Source: Zhengella mangrovi
GTDB lineage: Bacteria > Pseudomonadota > Alphaproteobacteria > Rhizobiales > Rhizobiaceae
Direction: 5' to 3'
Length of the DNA stretch: 64,000 bases
Assembly: GCF_002727065.1 (NCBI RefSeq)
Contig: NZ_PDVP01000003.1
Span: 62,001-126,000, forward strand
In this document: in pieces, positions 18,589-27,321 of the stretch
Layout: each line of letters opens with the position of its first letter
Numbering within the stretch: position 1 is the stretch's first letter
Program-made: the position numbers and the translations under genes
The notes under the pieces: model-generated
Told to the model about the DNA's origin: nothing
What the model saw: the letters and a program-made list of their open reading frames with translations, nothing else
The model's database searches: none

Positions 18589-18991
18589 ATTCATGCAATA
18601 GCGTGTTTCCGCAAACGACGCGGACGGACTCGTAGGCTTCCTGCCCCGGCAGGATCACGCTGACGCCCCCCTGCACGACGACCTGGGAAACGATCCGGTT
18701 TTCCGGTTCGCGCGTTTCCAGCACCACGATCTGCGTCGGTGGCATGGACCTGGTCGTGGGGCCCGCACGCAGCGAGACCATGTAGCCAGGAGTTGGCAAG
18801 GACAGGGAACCACGGACGTACAGCATCAGGCGGCCGTTGGAGTATGGCGTCTCGGCAAGCCAGGCCTCCCAGCCCTGCGAGGAAACCACCGGGCAGATGT
18901 CATTGGCGGCCCGGGCTGGCAGGCTTCCCGCCGAACCTGAAAGAATGGCCAGCGCAGCAGCAGCGAGGACGATTTGTCTCTTGATCGGCAT
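18545..18991 (-). CDS. Secreted protein of unknown function
   Basis: 148 residues with a signal peptide (MPIKRQIVLAAAALAILSGSAGSLPARA) and a mature part of about 120 residues with two Cys (CPVV, VVCGN) that may form a disulfide. The rest looks like a beta-rich small domain (GRLMLYVRGSLSLPTPGYMVSLRAG; RIVSQVVVQGGVSVILPGQEAYESVRVVCGNTLLHEF). I do not recognise the family. Its 3' end overlaps the TRAP permease gene by 44 bases in convergent orientation. Confidence 0.78.
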   Translation of the reverse strand: MPIKRQIVLAAAALAILSGSAGSLPARAANDICPVVSSQGWEAWLAETPYSNGRLMLYVRGSLSLPTPGYMVSLRAGPTTRSMPPTQIVVLETREPENRIVSQVVVQGGVSVILPGQEAYESVRVVCGNTLLHEFTDVPVFGRDAREK

Positions 18992-19100
18992 GGTCGTTAT
19001 CTCTTTTCCGGTGTCGGCCGGAGACCTGTTTCATATTCGGCGCAACAGTCAGCAATGGAGAGGCGGCAACCGCATGTCGTGTCGCCGCCCCTCATCCCTG

Positions 19101-21149
19101 TCACTTCGCGCTGTCGAGCGTCTTGGCGATCTGGACCAGGCGCAGGAACTCCGACCGGTAGCCATAGGGATCGTCGCCGCGGGCACCGGCCGCCAGGGTG
19201 GCAATGGCGTCCCAGCCGGTATCCGCGACCTGGCTGGTCTTCCTCAGCTTCTGGCCGAAACCCGCCACGGCCACAGAGAACCGCAGGTCGTTCGACCCCT
19301 GGTCCAGCGAGGCGATCTCGTTGGCCGAGGTCACGGGCTGGGTGATCAGTTGCGACGTGTCGCTATCCGGCTTCTTGTAGCGGATCTTGACGAAGCCGTA
19401 CTCGTCGCTGGAATTGCCTGCGCCTGCCTCCGCTGCATCGCTCTGGTAGCGAAGGTCGTCGATCTGTTGCGCCGGGCTGCCCTTGGGCGTGATCTCGTAG
19501 ATCGCCGTCACCGAATGGCCGGACCCGATGTCGCCGGCATCCTTGCGGTCGTCATTGAAATCCTCGCGGTTCAGAGCCCGCGTTTCGTAACCGACGAGCC
19601 GGTATTCGGCGACGGTGGCCGGGTTGAACTCGACCTGGATCTTCACGTCCTTGGCGATCGGGAACAGCGTCGAGGTCGCCTCCTCGACCAGCGTTTTCTG
19701 CGCTTCGCCGAGCGTATCGATATAGGCCGCGGTGCCGTTTCCGTTCTGAGCCAGGACCTGCATAAGCTGGTCATTGTAGTTGCCGCGCCCGAAACCGAAC
19801 ACGGAAAGGAAGATGCCCTTCTCCCGCTCGGCCTCGATCATGGTCTTCAGATCCTTGTCGGACGAGGGACCGACGTTGAAATCGCCGTCGGTGGCGAGCA
19901 TGACGCGGTTCACGCCGTCCTTGACGAAGTTCTCCTGCGCCAGCCGGTAGGCCGTCTCGATCCCGGCCGCGCCGGCCGTGGAGCCGCCTGCCCCGAGCGC
20001 GTCGATGGCAGCCAGGATCTTCGCCTTCTCGGAGACTGACGTCGGCTCCAGCGCGACGCCGGCCGATCCGGCATAGGTGACGATGGAGACCTTGTCCTTC
20101 GCATCAAGCTTGTCGAGCAGCAGCCGGAACGAGGTCTTGAGCAGCGGCAGCTTGTCCGGCGCGTTCATCGAGCCGGACGTATCGATGAGGAACACGAGAT
20201 TGGCCTGCGGCCGCGTTGCCGGCTGCACGTCATACCCCTTGATGGCGATATGCATCAGCTTGCGATGCTCGTTCCAGGGCGACGGCGCCACCGTTACCGT
20301 CGGCTTGAACGGCTGCTCCGCGCTGTCGGCGGCAGGCCAGTCATAGGGGAAGTAGTTGACCAGTTCCTCGACCCGCACCGTGTCCGGCGCCGGCAGGCGC
20401 CCGGCATTCAGTTGCGAACGGACGAAGGCATAGGACGCCGTGTCCACGTCGATGGAGAAGGTGGAAACGGGGCTTTCAAGAACCGCGCGTACGGGATTGT
20501 TGTCAAAGGATTCCAGCCGGTCGCGATCTTCCATCGGCGTGGCCGTATCCGGACTGACCGGCAGGCCCTGAACCATTTGCTTCGCGGCTTCCCCGCCCTG
20601 GCGAGAACTCTTGGCAGCGCTATGCCCGACGCCCTGCTGCAGGAACGAATCGCGGGCAGCACCGGTTGCCCCGGGGGCCTGGCGCAGCATCACCCGCCCC
20701 GGGCCGAACGTGGAGACGCCTGGCGCCGGCGACGGCGCCGGTTCCGCCGCGATTTCGGGCGCTTGCGGCGTGGCGGCCGGCTGGCCGGAGTTGAGGTTCA
20801 TCAGTCCGCCAATGCCGCCCGACTGCTGCTGCGTCTGGGTCAGCGGCGACGTGTCCATCATCTGCCAGGCGAAATAGCCGCCGAACGGCAGGACGAGGAT
20901 GGCCGCGGCGATCGGGCCGGCGAGGGTCTTGGGGGTCATGACTTTTCTCCATGCTTGGGTTGCGATGGAGATGAGACGTCCCGGCTTTCCTGATCCTTGG
21001 GGCACGGCCTGATTTTTTTCGCCCGCCTCGTCGTCGGCCGCGGCATCGAACGCTTCCATGGCGGCCAGGACGGCGCGCTCGCGGGCTTCCGCGCGCGGCG
21101 CTTCGAGGCCGTGTCCGGCCAGTCGCTTGAGCTTGTCGTCGCCTGTCAT
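19101..21149 (-). CDS. Membrane VWA-domain protein (YfbK-like) with anti-sigma-like cytoplasmic head
   Basis: A 682-residue protein. The cytoplasmic head [37 protein letters not shown] precedes one membrane segment ([28 protein letters not shown], near residue 85-110). A Gln/Pro-rich linker and a VWF_A N-terminal domain ([46 protein letters not shown]-like) come next. The VWA domain has an intact MIDAS ([11 protein letters not shown] and [10 protein letters not shown]), then a DUF3520-like end. The start overlaps the ECF sigma stop in an ATGA, so the two are coupled. The head is the likely anti-sigma part. Confidence 0.88.
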   Translation of the reverse strand: [682 protein letters not shown]

Positions 21150-21730
21150 GGCTGGGTCTCCCCGTCGGGCCGCAGCAGGGCGGCCAGACGCTTCTTGGCT
21201 TCGTGAATGTGCCAGGAGACCGTGGCCTCCTTGCATTCGAGCACGCGGGCGGCCTCCGCGTGGGTCATCTCCTCGGCATAGACGAGGAGGACGGCATCCC
21301 GCGTCTTGTCGGGCAAGTCATGAACGGCAGCCCAGAGCGCGCCCGTCTCGTCCTCCGGCGGCCAGTCGGGCTTGCCCGGCTGATGGTCGACGAGCGCCTG
21401 CACCGCCAGCGCATCAGCCCGCCGTGCCTCGCGGGCTACCATCCGGTGATGATCCCGCGCCGCGTTGATCGTCAGGCGGTAGAGCCAGGTCGAGAAACGC
21501 GATTCGCCGCGAAAGCCGCGGATCGCCTGGCCGAGCTTCATGCAGACGGACTGGGCGATATCCTCGGCGTCGTCGCGATTGCCCGTCCAGCGCAAGGCCA
21601 CCCGGTGGATGATGTCGTAGTGATCGTTGACGAGGCGCGCAAAGGCGGCACGATCGCCCCTGGCAGCCGCCAGCGCCGTTCCCTGTGCATCCGGACCTTG
21701 CGCGGTTTCTTCCGTCATCACCTGCATCAT
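21146..21730 (-). CDS. ECF-type RNA polymerase sigma factor
   Basis: 194 residues with region 2 (DYH-type NDHYDIIHRVALRWTGNRDDAEDIAQSVCMKLGQAIRGFRGESRFSTWLYRLTINAARDHHR) and region 4 (LPDKTRDAVLLVYAEEMTHAEAARVLECKEATVSWHIHEAKKRLAALL). The region-4 helix-turn-helix with SWHIHEAKKRL is intact. ATG 21730 or 21718 could be the start. It is overlapped by the VWA membrane gene. No consensus ECF promoter was identified upstream, so autoregulation cannot be judged. Confidence 0.92.
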   Translation of the reverse strand: MMQVMTEETAQGPDAQGTALAAARGDRAAFARLVNDHYDIIHRVALRWTGNRDDAEDIAQSVCMKLGQAIRGFRGESRFSTWLYRLTINAARDHHRMVAREARRADALAVQALVDHQPGKPDWPPEDETGALWAAVHDLPDKTRDAVLLVYAEEMTHAEAARVLECKEATVSWHIHEAKKRLAALLRPDGETQP

Positions 21731-21786
21731 CGAACATTGGACGCCACGGGCAAAGCGATCCTTGGGTTCAGGGTGAAAAATCTCCC

Positions 21787-22494
21787 TCAGCCGAGAAAGG
21801 CTGCCTGGTGGAACCGCTGCTGCACGCCGGAATAGCGATGGTCACGCCCCACAGGACAGGCGTTGCGCGCCAGGCAGCCGCTGTTCCGGCAGAGGCCGCC
21901 CGAAGCTCCGCGGACATGCGAGCGGCAGGTGTCCACCTCGAACCCCTGCGGCGAATAGGCGGCGACCGGGCATGTCGCGAGACAGGGCTTGGCGGCGCAG
22001 GAATCGCAGGCGTGGCTCACGGTCCCGGCGGGACTGATAGCAAGCGCCTGCGAAAACAGCAGTGCACCGCGATAGCCATGCCAGGGTCCGAATACCGGGT
22101 GCATGAGCACGCCGAGCGGTGACGGCCGCAAGCCCTCCGCCCGCATCGCCCATCGCTGGAACGGCAGGTAGGGCGGATCGGAGGGAAACACCGCGCGGGC
22201 ATCGCAGTCGCGCGCCACGCTCTCGAGAACCTGTTTGGACCAGCCATCCAGCGGATGGGCCATCCCCTCCGGCTGCAGGTCCCGCCATCGCTCGAACGGC
22301 TCCCAGATCGTTCCGCCGCCATGTCCGACAAGCAGGACGCTTCCTGCCGGCCCGCCATCGGGACCGTCCGGCGGGATATCATGTGCGCCGAAATTGAACC
22401 CGCCGCGCAGGATCAGGCCGTGCGGCGACAGGGCAGCGCCAATTGTCTGCAGGAGGGACGCGGCCGCCGAAGATGCGGTAGGTATCCGGTTCAC
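21787..22494 (-). CDS. Two-[4Fe-4S] ferredoxin-domain protein
   Basis: About 235 residues from a GTG at 22494 that overlaps the stop of the upstream hydrolase (GTGA). The C-terminal part has eight Cys in two ferredoxin-type sets: CDSCAAKPCLATCP, and CRSHVRGASGGLC-CLARNACP further on. The N-terminal ~130 residues (HGLILRGGFNFGAHDIPPDGP, VLLVGHGGGTIWEPFERW) resemble the flavodoxin-less part of epoxyqueuosine-reductase-like ferredoxins seen in alphaproteobacteria. Electron-transfer partner and reaction are unknown. Confidence 0.82.
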   Translation of the reverse strand: MNRIPTASSAAASLLQTIGAALSPHGLILRGGFNFGAHDIPPDGPDGGPAGSVLLVGHGGGTIWEPFERWRDLQPEGMAHPLDGWSKQVLESVARDCDARAVFPSDPPYLPFQRWAMRAEGLRPSPLGVLMHPVFGPWHGYRGALLFSQALAISPAGTVSHACDSCAAKPCLATCPVAAYSPQGFEVDTCRSHVRGASGGLCRNSGCLARNACPVGRDHRYSGVQQRFHQAAFLG

Positions 22495-23225
22495 CCCTTC
22501 AGGGTTTCCTCGAAAAGGGTCAGCAGGCGTTTCCAGTGCCGCTCGGCACCCGGCTCGTCGTAGACGCCGTGGTCGGGAATGCACCAGCCGTGCCGGCACG
22601 TCGGGTAATTCTCCAGCAGGTAATCGACGCCGGCCTCACGGTAGACCTTCGCGAACAGGGCCGACTGGTCCGGCGGAAAACTGCCGTCATCGCCCGCGAC
22701 GCCAACATGAATGCGCCCCTTGACCCGGTCTGCCGTAAGGTGCGGGCTGTCCGGAATGTCGCCGGCCAGGTTGCCGCCATGCCAGCTCGCAGCGGCCGCG
22801 ATCCTGTCCGGGTAATGCGAGGCGGCATTGAGCGCCCGCGCCCCGCCCATGCAATACCCGGTCACACCGACGGGACCGGTCAGCCCTTCGGCGTCGAGCG
22901 CACGCAGGAAATAGGCCGTGTCCTCGATGGTCACCGCCTGCGGCGTCGCCGCCAGCATGGACTTCAGGAGCGGCCCGCGTTCCGGGTCCGAAAACGTGGT
23001 CTTGGCGTCGAACGGGGAGCGGTCCTCGCAGCGGTACAACAGGTCCGGCAGTAGAACCGCGTAGCCCTCTCCGACGAGCCGCCCGGCCATGGCATCGAGC
23101 GACGGCCGGGGTCCGAATGCATCCATGAAGAACAGCACACTCGCCGGCGAAGGGGTGTCCGGCAGGAACAGCTTGGCCTGGCAATGGCCGGCCGCGGTCT
23201 CGATGGAAAGTGTCTTCACATGCAT
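22491..23225 (-). CDS. Dienelactone hydrolase family protein
   Basis: A 244-residue alpha/beta hydrolase with VTGYCMGGARALNAASHYPDRIAAAASWHG, where Cys in GYCMGG is the nucleophile as in dienelactone hydrolase. RHGWCIPDHGVYDEPGAERHWKRLLTLFEETL places the catalytic His (HGW), and ILVGVAGDDGSF-like residues (HVGVAGDDGSFPPDQ) the Asp. It hydrolyses a cyclic ester or a related carbonyl compound in the cytoplasm. It is the upstream gene of an operon with the ferredoxin protein. Confidence 0.9.
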   Translation of the reverse strand: MHVKTLSIETAAGHCQAKLFLPDTPSPASVLFFMDAFGPRPSLDAMAGRLVGEGYAVLLPDLLYRCEDRSPFDAKTTFSDPERGPLLKSMLAATPQAVTIEDTAYFLRALDAEGLTGPVGVTGYCMGGARALNAASHYPDRIAAAASWHGGNLAGDIPDSPHLTADRVKGRIHVGVAGDDGSFPPDQSALFAKVYREAGVDYLLENYPTCRHGWCIPDHGVYDEPGAERHWKRLLTLFEETLKG

Positions 23226-23288
23226 CGGTCATCTCCGTTTCGCCCGGCCCGCGTTCATAGGGCGGGCCAGGGTGACGCGGAGACTAGA

Positions 23289-23318
23289 GCAATTCCAGCG
23301 AAAGTGGAAACCGGTTTC
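23289..23318 (+). repeat. Dispersed Hyphomicrobiales intergenic repeat, copy 1
   Basis: A 30-base element starting GCAATTCCAGCG and ending AACCGGTTTC, in the gap between the hydrolase and MttB genes. It matches 26 of 30 positions of the element at 27322-27351. Similar GCAATTCC...AACCGGTTTC elements recur between genes in rhizobia and relatives. Here the downstream complementary arm is missing or lost. Confidence 0.7.
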
Positions 23319-23401
23319 AGGCCCTAGTCCCGGACGGGCCGGCGCCAGACTTCATCGTGGATGATCGAAGCGATCCTGGCGCGGCCGTCGGCCTCACCCT
23401 T

Positions 23402-24994
23402 TCAGGTGAAGGCGTCGGGCATCGATTCCTTCTTCCTGGCAACGAAGTCGTTCAGCCCTTCCAAGAGGCCGGGATCGATGAACGGTGCCTCGTAGGAGTC
23501 CAGCCACTTCGCGGCCAGTTCGTTGGCGCGCTGATGCGCCGGCTTCTGCCCTTCGGCCTGCCATTGCTCGTAGGAATTGTTGTCGGCAATCGAGGAGCGG
23601 TAGAAGGCCTGCTGGAAATTGGCCTGGGTGTGGGCGCAACCGAGGTAATGCTGGCCCGGGCCGACCTCGCGGATGGCGTCCATGGCCTGGCCGTTCTCCG
23701 ACAGGTCGACCCCCTCGGCCAGCCGCTGCATCATGCCGAGCTGGTCGATGTCCATCATGAATTTCTCGAAGGACGACACGAGACCGCCCTCCAGCCAGCC
23801 GGCCGAATGCAGCGCGAAGTTCGTTCCGGCGAGCACGGTGGAATTGAGGGTGTTGGCGCTTTCGTAGGCTGCCTGCGCATCGGCGACCTTCGAGGCGGTC
23901 AGCGATCCGCCGGTACGGAACGGCAGGCCCAGCCGGCGCGCAAGCTGCCCGGCGCCGAAGGAAACCAGCGACGGCTCCGGCGTGCCGAAGGTCGGTGCGC
24001 CCGACTGCATCGAGATCGAAGAGGCGAATGTGCCGAACAGGACCGGTGCGCCGGGACGGACAAGCTGCGTGAAAGCCGCGCCGGCCAGCACTTCGGCAAG
24101 CACCTGCGTCAGCGTTCCGGCGACTGTCACCGGGCTCATCGCACCGGCCAGGATGAAGGGCGTGACGATGCAGGCCTGGTTGTTGCGGGCATAGACCTTG
24201 GCCGCGCCGAGCATGGTCTCGTCGAAGACCATCGGCGAATTGGCGTTGATCAGGTTGATGACGACGGTGTTGTTGTCGACAAAGTCCTCGCCGAACAGGA
24301 TCTTGCACATGTCGACGGTGTCCTGCGCCCGTTCGGGAGCCGTCACCGACCCCATGAATGGCTTGTCCGACAGCGTCATGTGCGCCAGCACCATGTCGAG
24401 ATGGCGCTTGTTGACCGGCACGTCGACCGGCTCGCAGACCGTGCCGCCGGAATGGTGCATGGACGGTGCCATGTAAGCCAGCTTCACGAAATTGCGAAAG
24501 TCCTCGATGGTCGCATAACGGCGGTTGCCGTCCAGGTCGCGCACGAAGGGCGGACCGTAGACCGGCGCGAACACGGTCGCGTCACCGCCGATCTGCACCG
24601 ACCTGGCGGGGTTGCGCGCGTGCTGAGTGAACTTGGATGGCGCCGTCTTCAGGAGCTCGCGGCACAACCCCTTGGGAAACCGCACCCGCTCGCCCTTCAC
24701 GTCGGCGCCGGCATCGCGCCACATCTGCAGCGCCTCCGCATCGTCACGGAACTCGATGCCGATTTCCTCCAGGATCGTGTCGGCGTTGGCCTCGATCAAC
24801 GAGAGGCCCTCCTCGCCGAGAACCTCGTAGACCGGGATCTTGCGGGTCACGTAGGTCAATGACAGGCCCGGCCCGCCGCCGGCACGCGCCGCGCGCCTTG
24901 CAGCCGCGCCGCCGCCACGCTCTGCGCGTCCGCCTCGTCCGCGCCGCTCGACGGCTGCTTCCGTCGTGATGTCGTCTGCCGAATTCTCTGTCAT
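23402..24994 (-). CDS. MttB-superfamily corrinoid methyltransferase (non-pyrrolysine)
   Basis: A 530-residue member of the trimethylamine methyltransferase superfamily: YEVLGEEGLSLIEANADTILEEIGIEFRDDAEALQMWRDAGADVKGERVRFPKGLCRELLKTAPSKFTQHARNPARSVQIGG and later RELMRAQA-like TIM-barrel segments (EVLAGAAFTQLVRPGAPVLFGTFASSISMQSGAPTFGTPEP). The frame has no internal TAG, so there is no pyrrolysine. Known non-Pyl members (MtgB, MtpB, MtcB, MtyB) demethylate quaternary amines such as glycine betaine, proline betaine, carnitine and butyrobetaine. The first ~45 residues are unusual, with RRGRGGRAERGGGAAARRAAR. Divergent from the corrinoid protein gene that should accept its methyl group. Substrate not known. 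Confidence 0.9.
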   Translation of the reverse strand: MTENSADDITTEAAVERRGRGGRAERGGGAAARRAARAGGGPGLSLTYVTRKIPVYEVLGEEGLSLIEANADTILEEIGIEFRDDAEALQMWRDAGADVKGERVRFPKGLCRELLKTAPSKFTQHARNPARSVQIGGDATVFAPVYGPPFVRDLDGNRRYATIEDFRNFVKLAYMAPSMHHSGGTVCEPVDVPVNKRHLDMVLAHMTLSDKPFMGSVTAPERAQDTVDMCKILFGEDFVDNNTVVINLINANSPMVFDETMLGAAKVYARNNQACIVTPFILAGAMSPVTVAGTLTQVLAEVLAGAAFTQLVRPGAPVLFGTFASSISMQSGAPTFGTPEPSLVSFGAGQLARRLGLPFRTGGSLTASKVADAQAAYESANTLNSTVLAGTNFALHSAGWLEGGLVSSFEKFMMDIDQLGMMQRLAEGVDLSENGQAMDAIREVGPGQHYLGCAHTQANFQQAFYRSSIADNNSYEQWQAEGQKPAHQRANELAAKWLDSYEAPFIDPGLLEGLNDFVARKKESMPDAFT

Positions 24995-25180
24995 GGGGCG
25001 TCCGCTCCGTAAGATTCCGCGCCCGTTTGCACCGGGGCCTTCTGACCTGATTTTATGAAGGCGGGCGGGTCATTGCCTGCCCCAACCGCGTCAAGGACTG
25101 GCTGACAGGCGACACGGCCCGGATCACATGCTCTCTTGCAACATTCCACGCCGCGCGATATCCGAAAGAAGTGCATGGCG

Positions 25181-25210
25181 GTCGCAATTCGCATTCGCCT
25201 GCGTCGCATT
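25181..25210 (+). promoter_or_regulatory. GTCGCA direct repeats in the MttB/corrinoid-protein divergent promoter
   Basis: GTCGCAAT (25181-25188) and GTCGCATT (25203-25210) are direct repeats 22 bases apart, with a third TCGCATT at 25189-25195. They lie 90 bases before the corrinoid gene and 190 before MttB. Similar half-sites 21 bases apart precede the FAD/GcvT gene (43073-43099). The half-site resembles TGTCGC, bound by ArgR/GbdR-type (GlxA family) regulators; such a regulator is encoded at 36980. Confidence 0.45.
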
Positions 25211-25299
25211 TTGTGCATCGCGGACAGCCGCTTCGCCGGATAGTTGCGAAAATGCGCGGGCGCTGGGTCTGCGCAGGAATTTTTTGAGGGAATGTGACA

Positions 25300-26001
25300 A
25301 TGGCCGGTGACGACGACATCATCCTGTCGGAACTCGATGACGAGGAACTCGTCCAGCAGATGATGGACGACCTCTACGATGGCCTGAAGGAGGAAATCGA
25401 GGAAGCCACGCAGATCCTGCTGGATCGCGGCTGGGTGCCTTACGATGTCCTGACCAAGGCGCTGGTCGAAGGCATGCGCATCGTCGGCGAGGACTTCCGC
25501 GACGGCATCCTGTTCGTGCCCGAGGTGCTTCTGTCGGCCAATGCCATGAAGGCCGGAATGACGATCCTGCGCCCGCTGCTCGCAGAGACCGGCGCGCCCA
25601 AGCTCGGCACCATGGTGATCGGAACCGTGAAGGGCGACATCCACGACATCGGCAAGAACCTCGTCGGCATGATGATGGAAGGCGCAGGCTTCGACGTCAT
25701 CGACATTGGCATCAACAATCCCGTCGAGAACTATCTGGACGCCATCGAGAAGCACAACCCGGACATTCTCGGCATGTCGGCCCTCCTGACGACCACCATG
25801 CCCTACATGAAGGTCGTCATCGACACGCTGAAGGAAAAGGGCATCCGCGACGACTACGTGGTCCTGGTGGGCGGTGCGCCGCTCAACGAGGAGTTCGGCA
25901 AGGCCGTTGGCGCCGATGCCTATTGCCGCGACGCTGCCGTTGCCGTGGAAACGGCCAAGGACTTCATGAAGCGCAAGCACAACCAGGCCGCGGCCGGCTG
26001 A
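25300..26001 (+). CDS. Corrinoid (B12-binding) methyl carrier protein
   Basis: A 233-residue two-domain carrier. The N-terminal helical cap (VQQMMDDLYDGLKEEIEEATQILLDRGWVPYDVLTKALVEGMRIVGEDFRDGILFVPEVLLSANAMKAGM) is the MtxC/MetH cap. The Rossmann B12 domain has the base-off ligand motif GDIHDIGKN, with Asp113, axial His115 and Gly118. It shuttles a methyl group on Co between MttB, the folate methyltransferase at 30249 and possibly Bmt. ATG 25300 with GAGGGA 8 bases upstream is preferred to GTG 25294. The first 20 residues are strongly acidic (DDDIILSELDDEEL). Confidence 0.93.
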   Translation: MAGDDDIILSELDDEELVQQMMDDLYDGLKEEIEEATQILLDRGWVPYDVLTKALVEGMRIVGEDFRDGILFVPEVLLSANAMKAGMTILRPLLAETGAPKLGTMVIGTVKGDIHDIGKNLVGMMMEGAGFDVIDIGINNPVENYLDAIEKHNPDILGMSALLTTTMPYMKVVIDTLKEKGIRDDYVVLVGGAPLNEEFGKAVGADAYCRDAAVAVETAKDFMKRKHNQAAAG

Positions 26002-26072
26002 AAGGCGGACTGTCTCATCGCCTTGAGCCGTGCCGGTGCGCCGCTTGCGCCAACCGACGGGAGAATGATGCG

Positions 26073-26654
26073 ATGACCAGAATGCCCCGAGTGCTTGTCA
26101 CATTCGCCGTGGCGCTCGCCGCCACGGCTGCCATGGCGACCGGCGAAATCATGTCGCTGATGACGAAGTCGGACAGCCAGAGGCTGGAAAACTTCGATAC
26201 CACGCGCGCCCGGGCCATCGCCGTGGCCAGATCCGAGGGTGCGCCGCAGGACATCAAGACCCTCAACCAGATCCTGGAAGGCAAGCCGCAACCCTTTTCC
26301 ACGGCGGATCTGACGGGCAACTGGCAATGCCGGGTCACCAAGCTCGATGGCCCGGTCTCCCTCGTCGTCTATTCTTGGTTTCGCTGCCGCATCACCGATG
26401 ACGGTTCAGGCTGGCGGCTGGAGAAGCTGACCGGGTCGCAGAGAACGACAGGCCGTTTCTTCACCGAGAGCGATACGCGCCTGGTTTACCTGGGTTCCGG
26501 CCATTATTCCTACGAGCAGCCGCTTGCCTACCCCCAGAACAACGAGCGCGACGAGGTCGCCTATGCCTATCTCCTGGATGACGGCCGGCTCCGCATGGAG
26601 TTTCCCGCCCCGCACCTGGAATCCAAGTTCGACATCCTGGAACTGAAACGGTGA
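26073..26654 (+). CDS. Exported DUF4893-like protein
   Basis: 193 residues with a signal peptide or N-terminal anchor (MTRMPRVLVTFAVALAATAAMATG) and a beta-rich C-terminal half (LTGNWQCRVTKLDGPVSLVVYSWFRCRITDDGSGWRLEKLTGSQRTTGRFFTESDTRLVYLGSGHYSYE) that matches DUF4893. GGGAGA lies 8 bases before ATG 26073. Its stop overlaps the GTG of the DUF1638 gene. An exported protein inside a cytoplasmic methyl-transfer operon is unexpected. No function is known. Confidence 0.8.
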   Translation: MTRMPRVLVTFAVALAATAAMATGEIMSLMTKSDSQRLENFDTTRARAIAVARSEGAPQDIKTLNQILEGKPQPFSTADLTGNWQCRVTKLDGPVSLVVYSWFRCRITDDGSGWRLEKLTGSQRTTGRFFTESDTRLVYLGSGHYSYEQPLAYPQNNERDEVAYAYLLDDGRLRMEFPAPHLESKFDILELKR

Positions 26655-27271
26655 CGGACCAGCCGACCGGCCCCGGCCGTGACGGCATTCGCGTGATCGC
26701 CTGCGGCGCCATCGCACGGGAAATCGTGGCGATCTGCGAAGCCAACGGCCTCGACCACATCGACCTGACCTGTCTGCCCGCCATCTGGCACAACACCCCG
26801 CGCAAAATCGGCCCCGCCATGCGCCAGAAGATCGCCGAGGCGCGAGCCGAGGGCTTCGAGCGGATCTACATCGGCTATGCAGAATGCGGGACACAGGGCG
26901 AACTGGACCGAATTTGCGAGGAGGAAGGGCTGGAAAGGATTGCCGGCCCCCATTGCTATGCCTTCTATAGCGGCACCGAGAAATTCCTGCGCGACAGCGA
27001 ACAGGATGTCACGGTCTTCTACCTGACCGACCTGATAGCCCGCCAGTTCGAGGCCTTCATCGTTGAACCTCTCAAGCTGGACCGCCATCCCGAACTGATC
27101 GCCATGATGTTTGGCAATTACACGAAGCTGGTCTATCTCGCCCAGACCGACGATCCCGCGCTGGATGCCAAGGCCCGGTGGGCTGCTGATTTCCTGGGAC
27201 TGGATTACGAGCGCCGCCTCACCGGCTTCGGCGACCTCACCGGGGCGCTCCTCAACGCGGCATCAACCTGA
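26651..27271 (+). CDS. DUF1638 protein associated with corrinoid methyltransferases
   Basis: 206 residues, GTG start overlapping the DUF4893 stop (GTGA). Features: IRVIACGAIAREIVAICEANGLDHIDLTCLPAIWHNTPRKIGPAMRQKI, then YIGYAECGTQGELDRICEEEGLERIAGPHCYAFYSG. Cys at CGAI, CLPA, AECG and HCYA are candidates for metal or cofactor binding. DUF1638 genes recur beside methylamine and other corrinoid methyltransferase genes in archaea and bacteria. The reaction is unknown; a role in cofactor delivery or methyl transfer is inference from context. Confidence 0.88.
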   Translation: MTDQPTGPGRDGIRVIACGAIAREIVAICEANGLDHIDLTCLPAIWHNTPRKIGPAMRQKIAEARAEGFERIYIGYAECGTQGELDRICEEEGLERIAGPHCYAFYSGTEKFLRDSEQDVTVFYLTDLIARQFEAFIVEPLKLDRHPELIAMMFGNYTKLVYLAQTDDPALDAKARWAADFLGLDYERRLTGFGDLTGALLNAAST

Positions 27272-27321
27272 CTTGTGGTTTTCACAAACCGGGCCTATGT
27301 GACAATTCTCGTCGCCCTGCA

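Noticed and set aside
23402-24994. Possible pyrrolysine (in-frame TAG) in MttB
   Set aside because: The frame is uninterrupted for 530 residues with no amber codon, so it is a non-Pyl member.
24995-25299. Search for a cobalamin riboswitch before MttB and the corrinoid gene
   Set aside because: No B12-box-like conserved sequence is visible in this gap.
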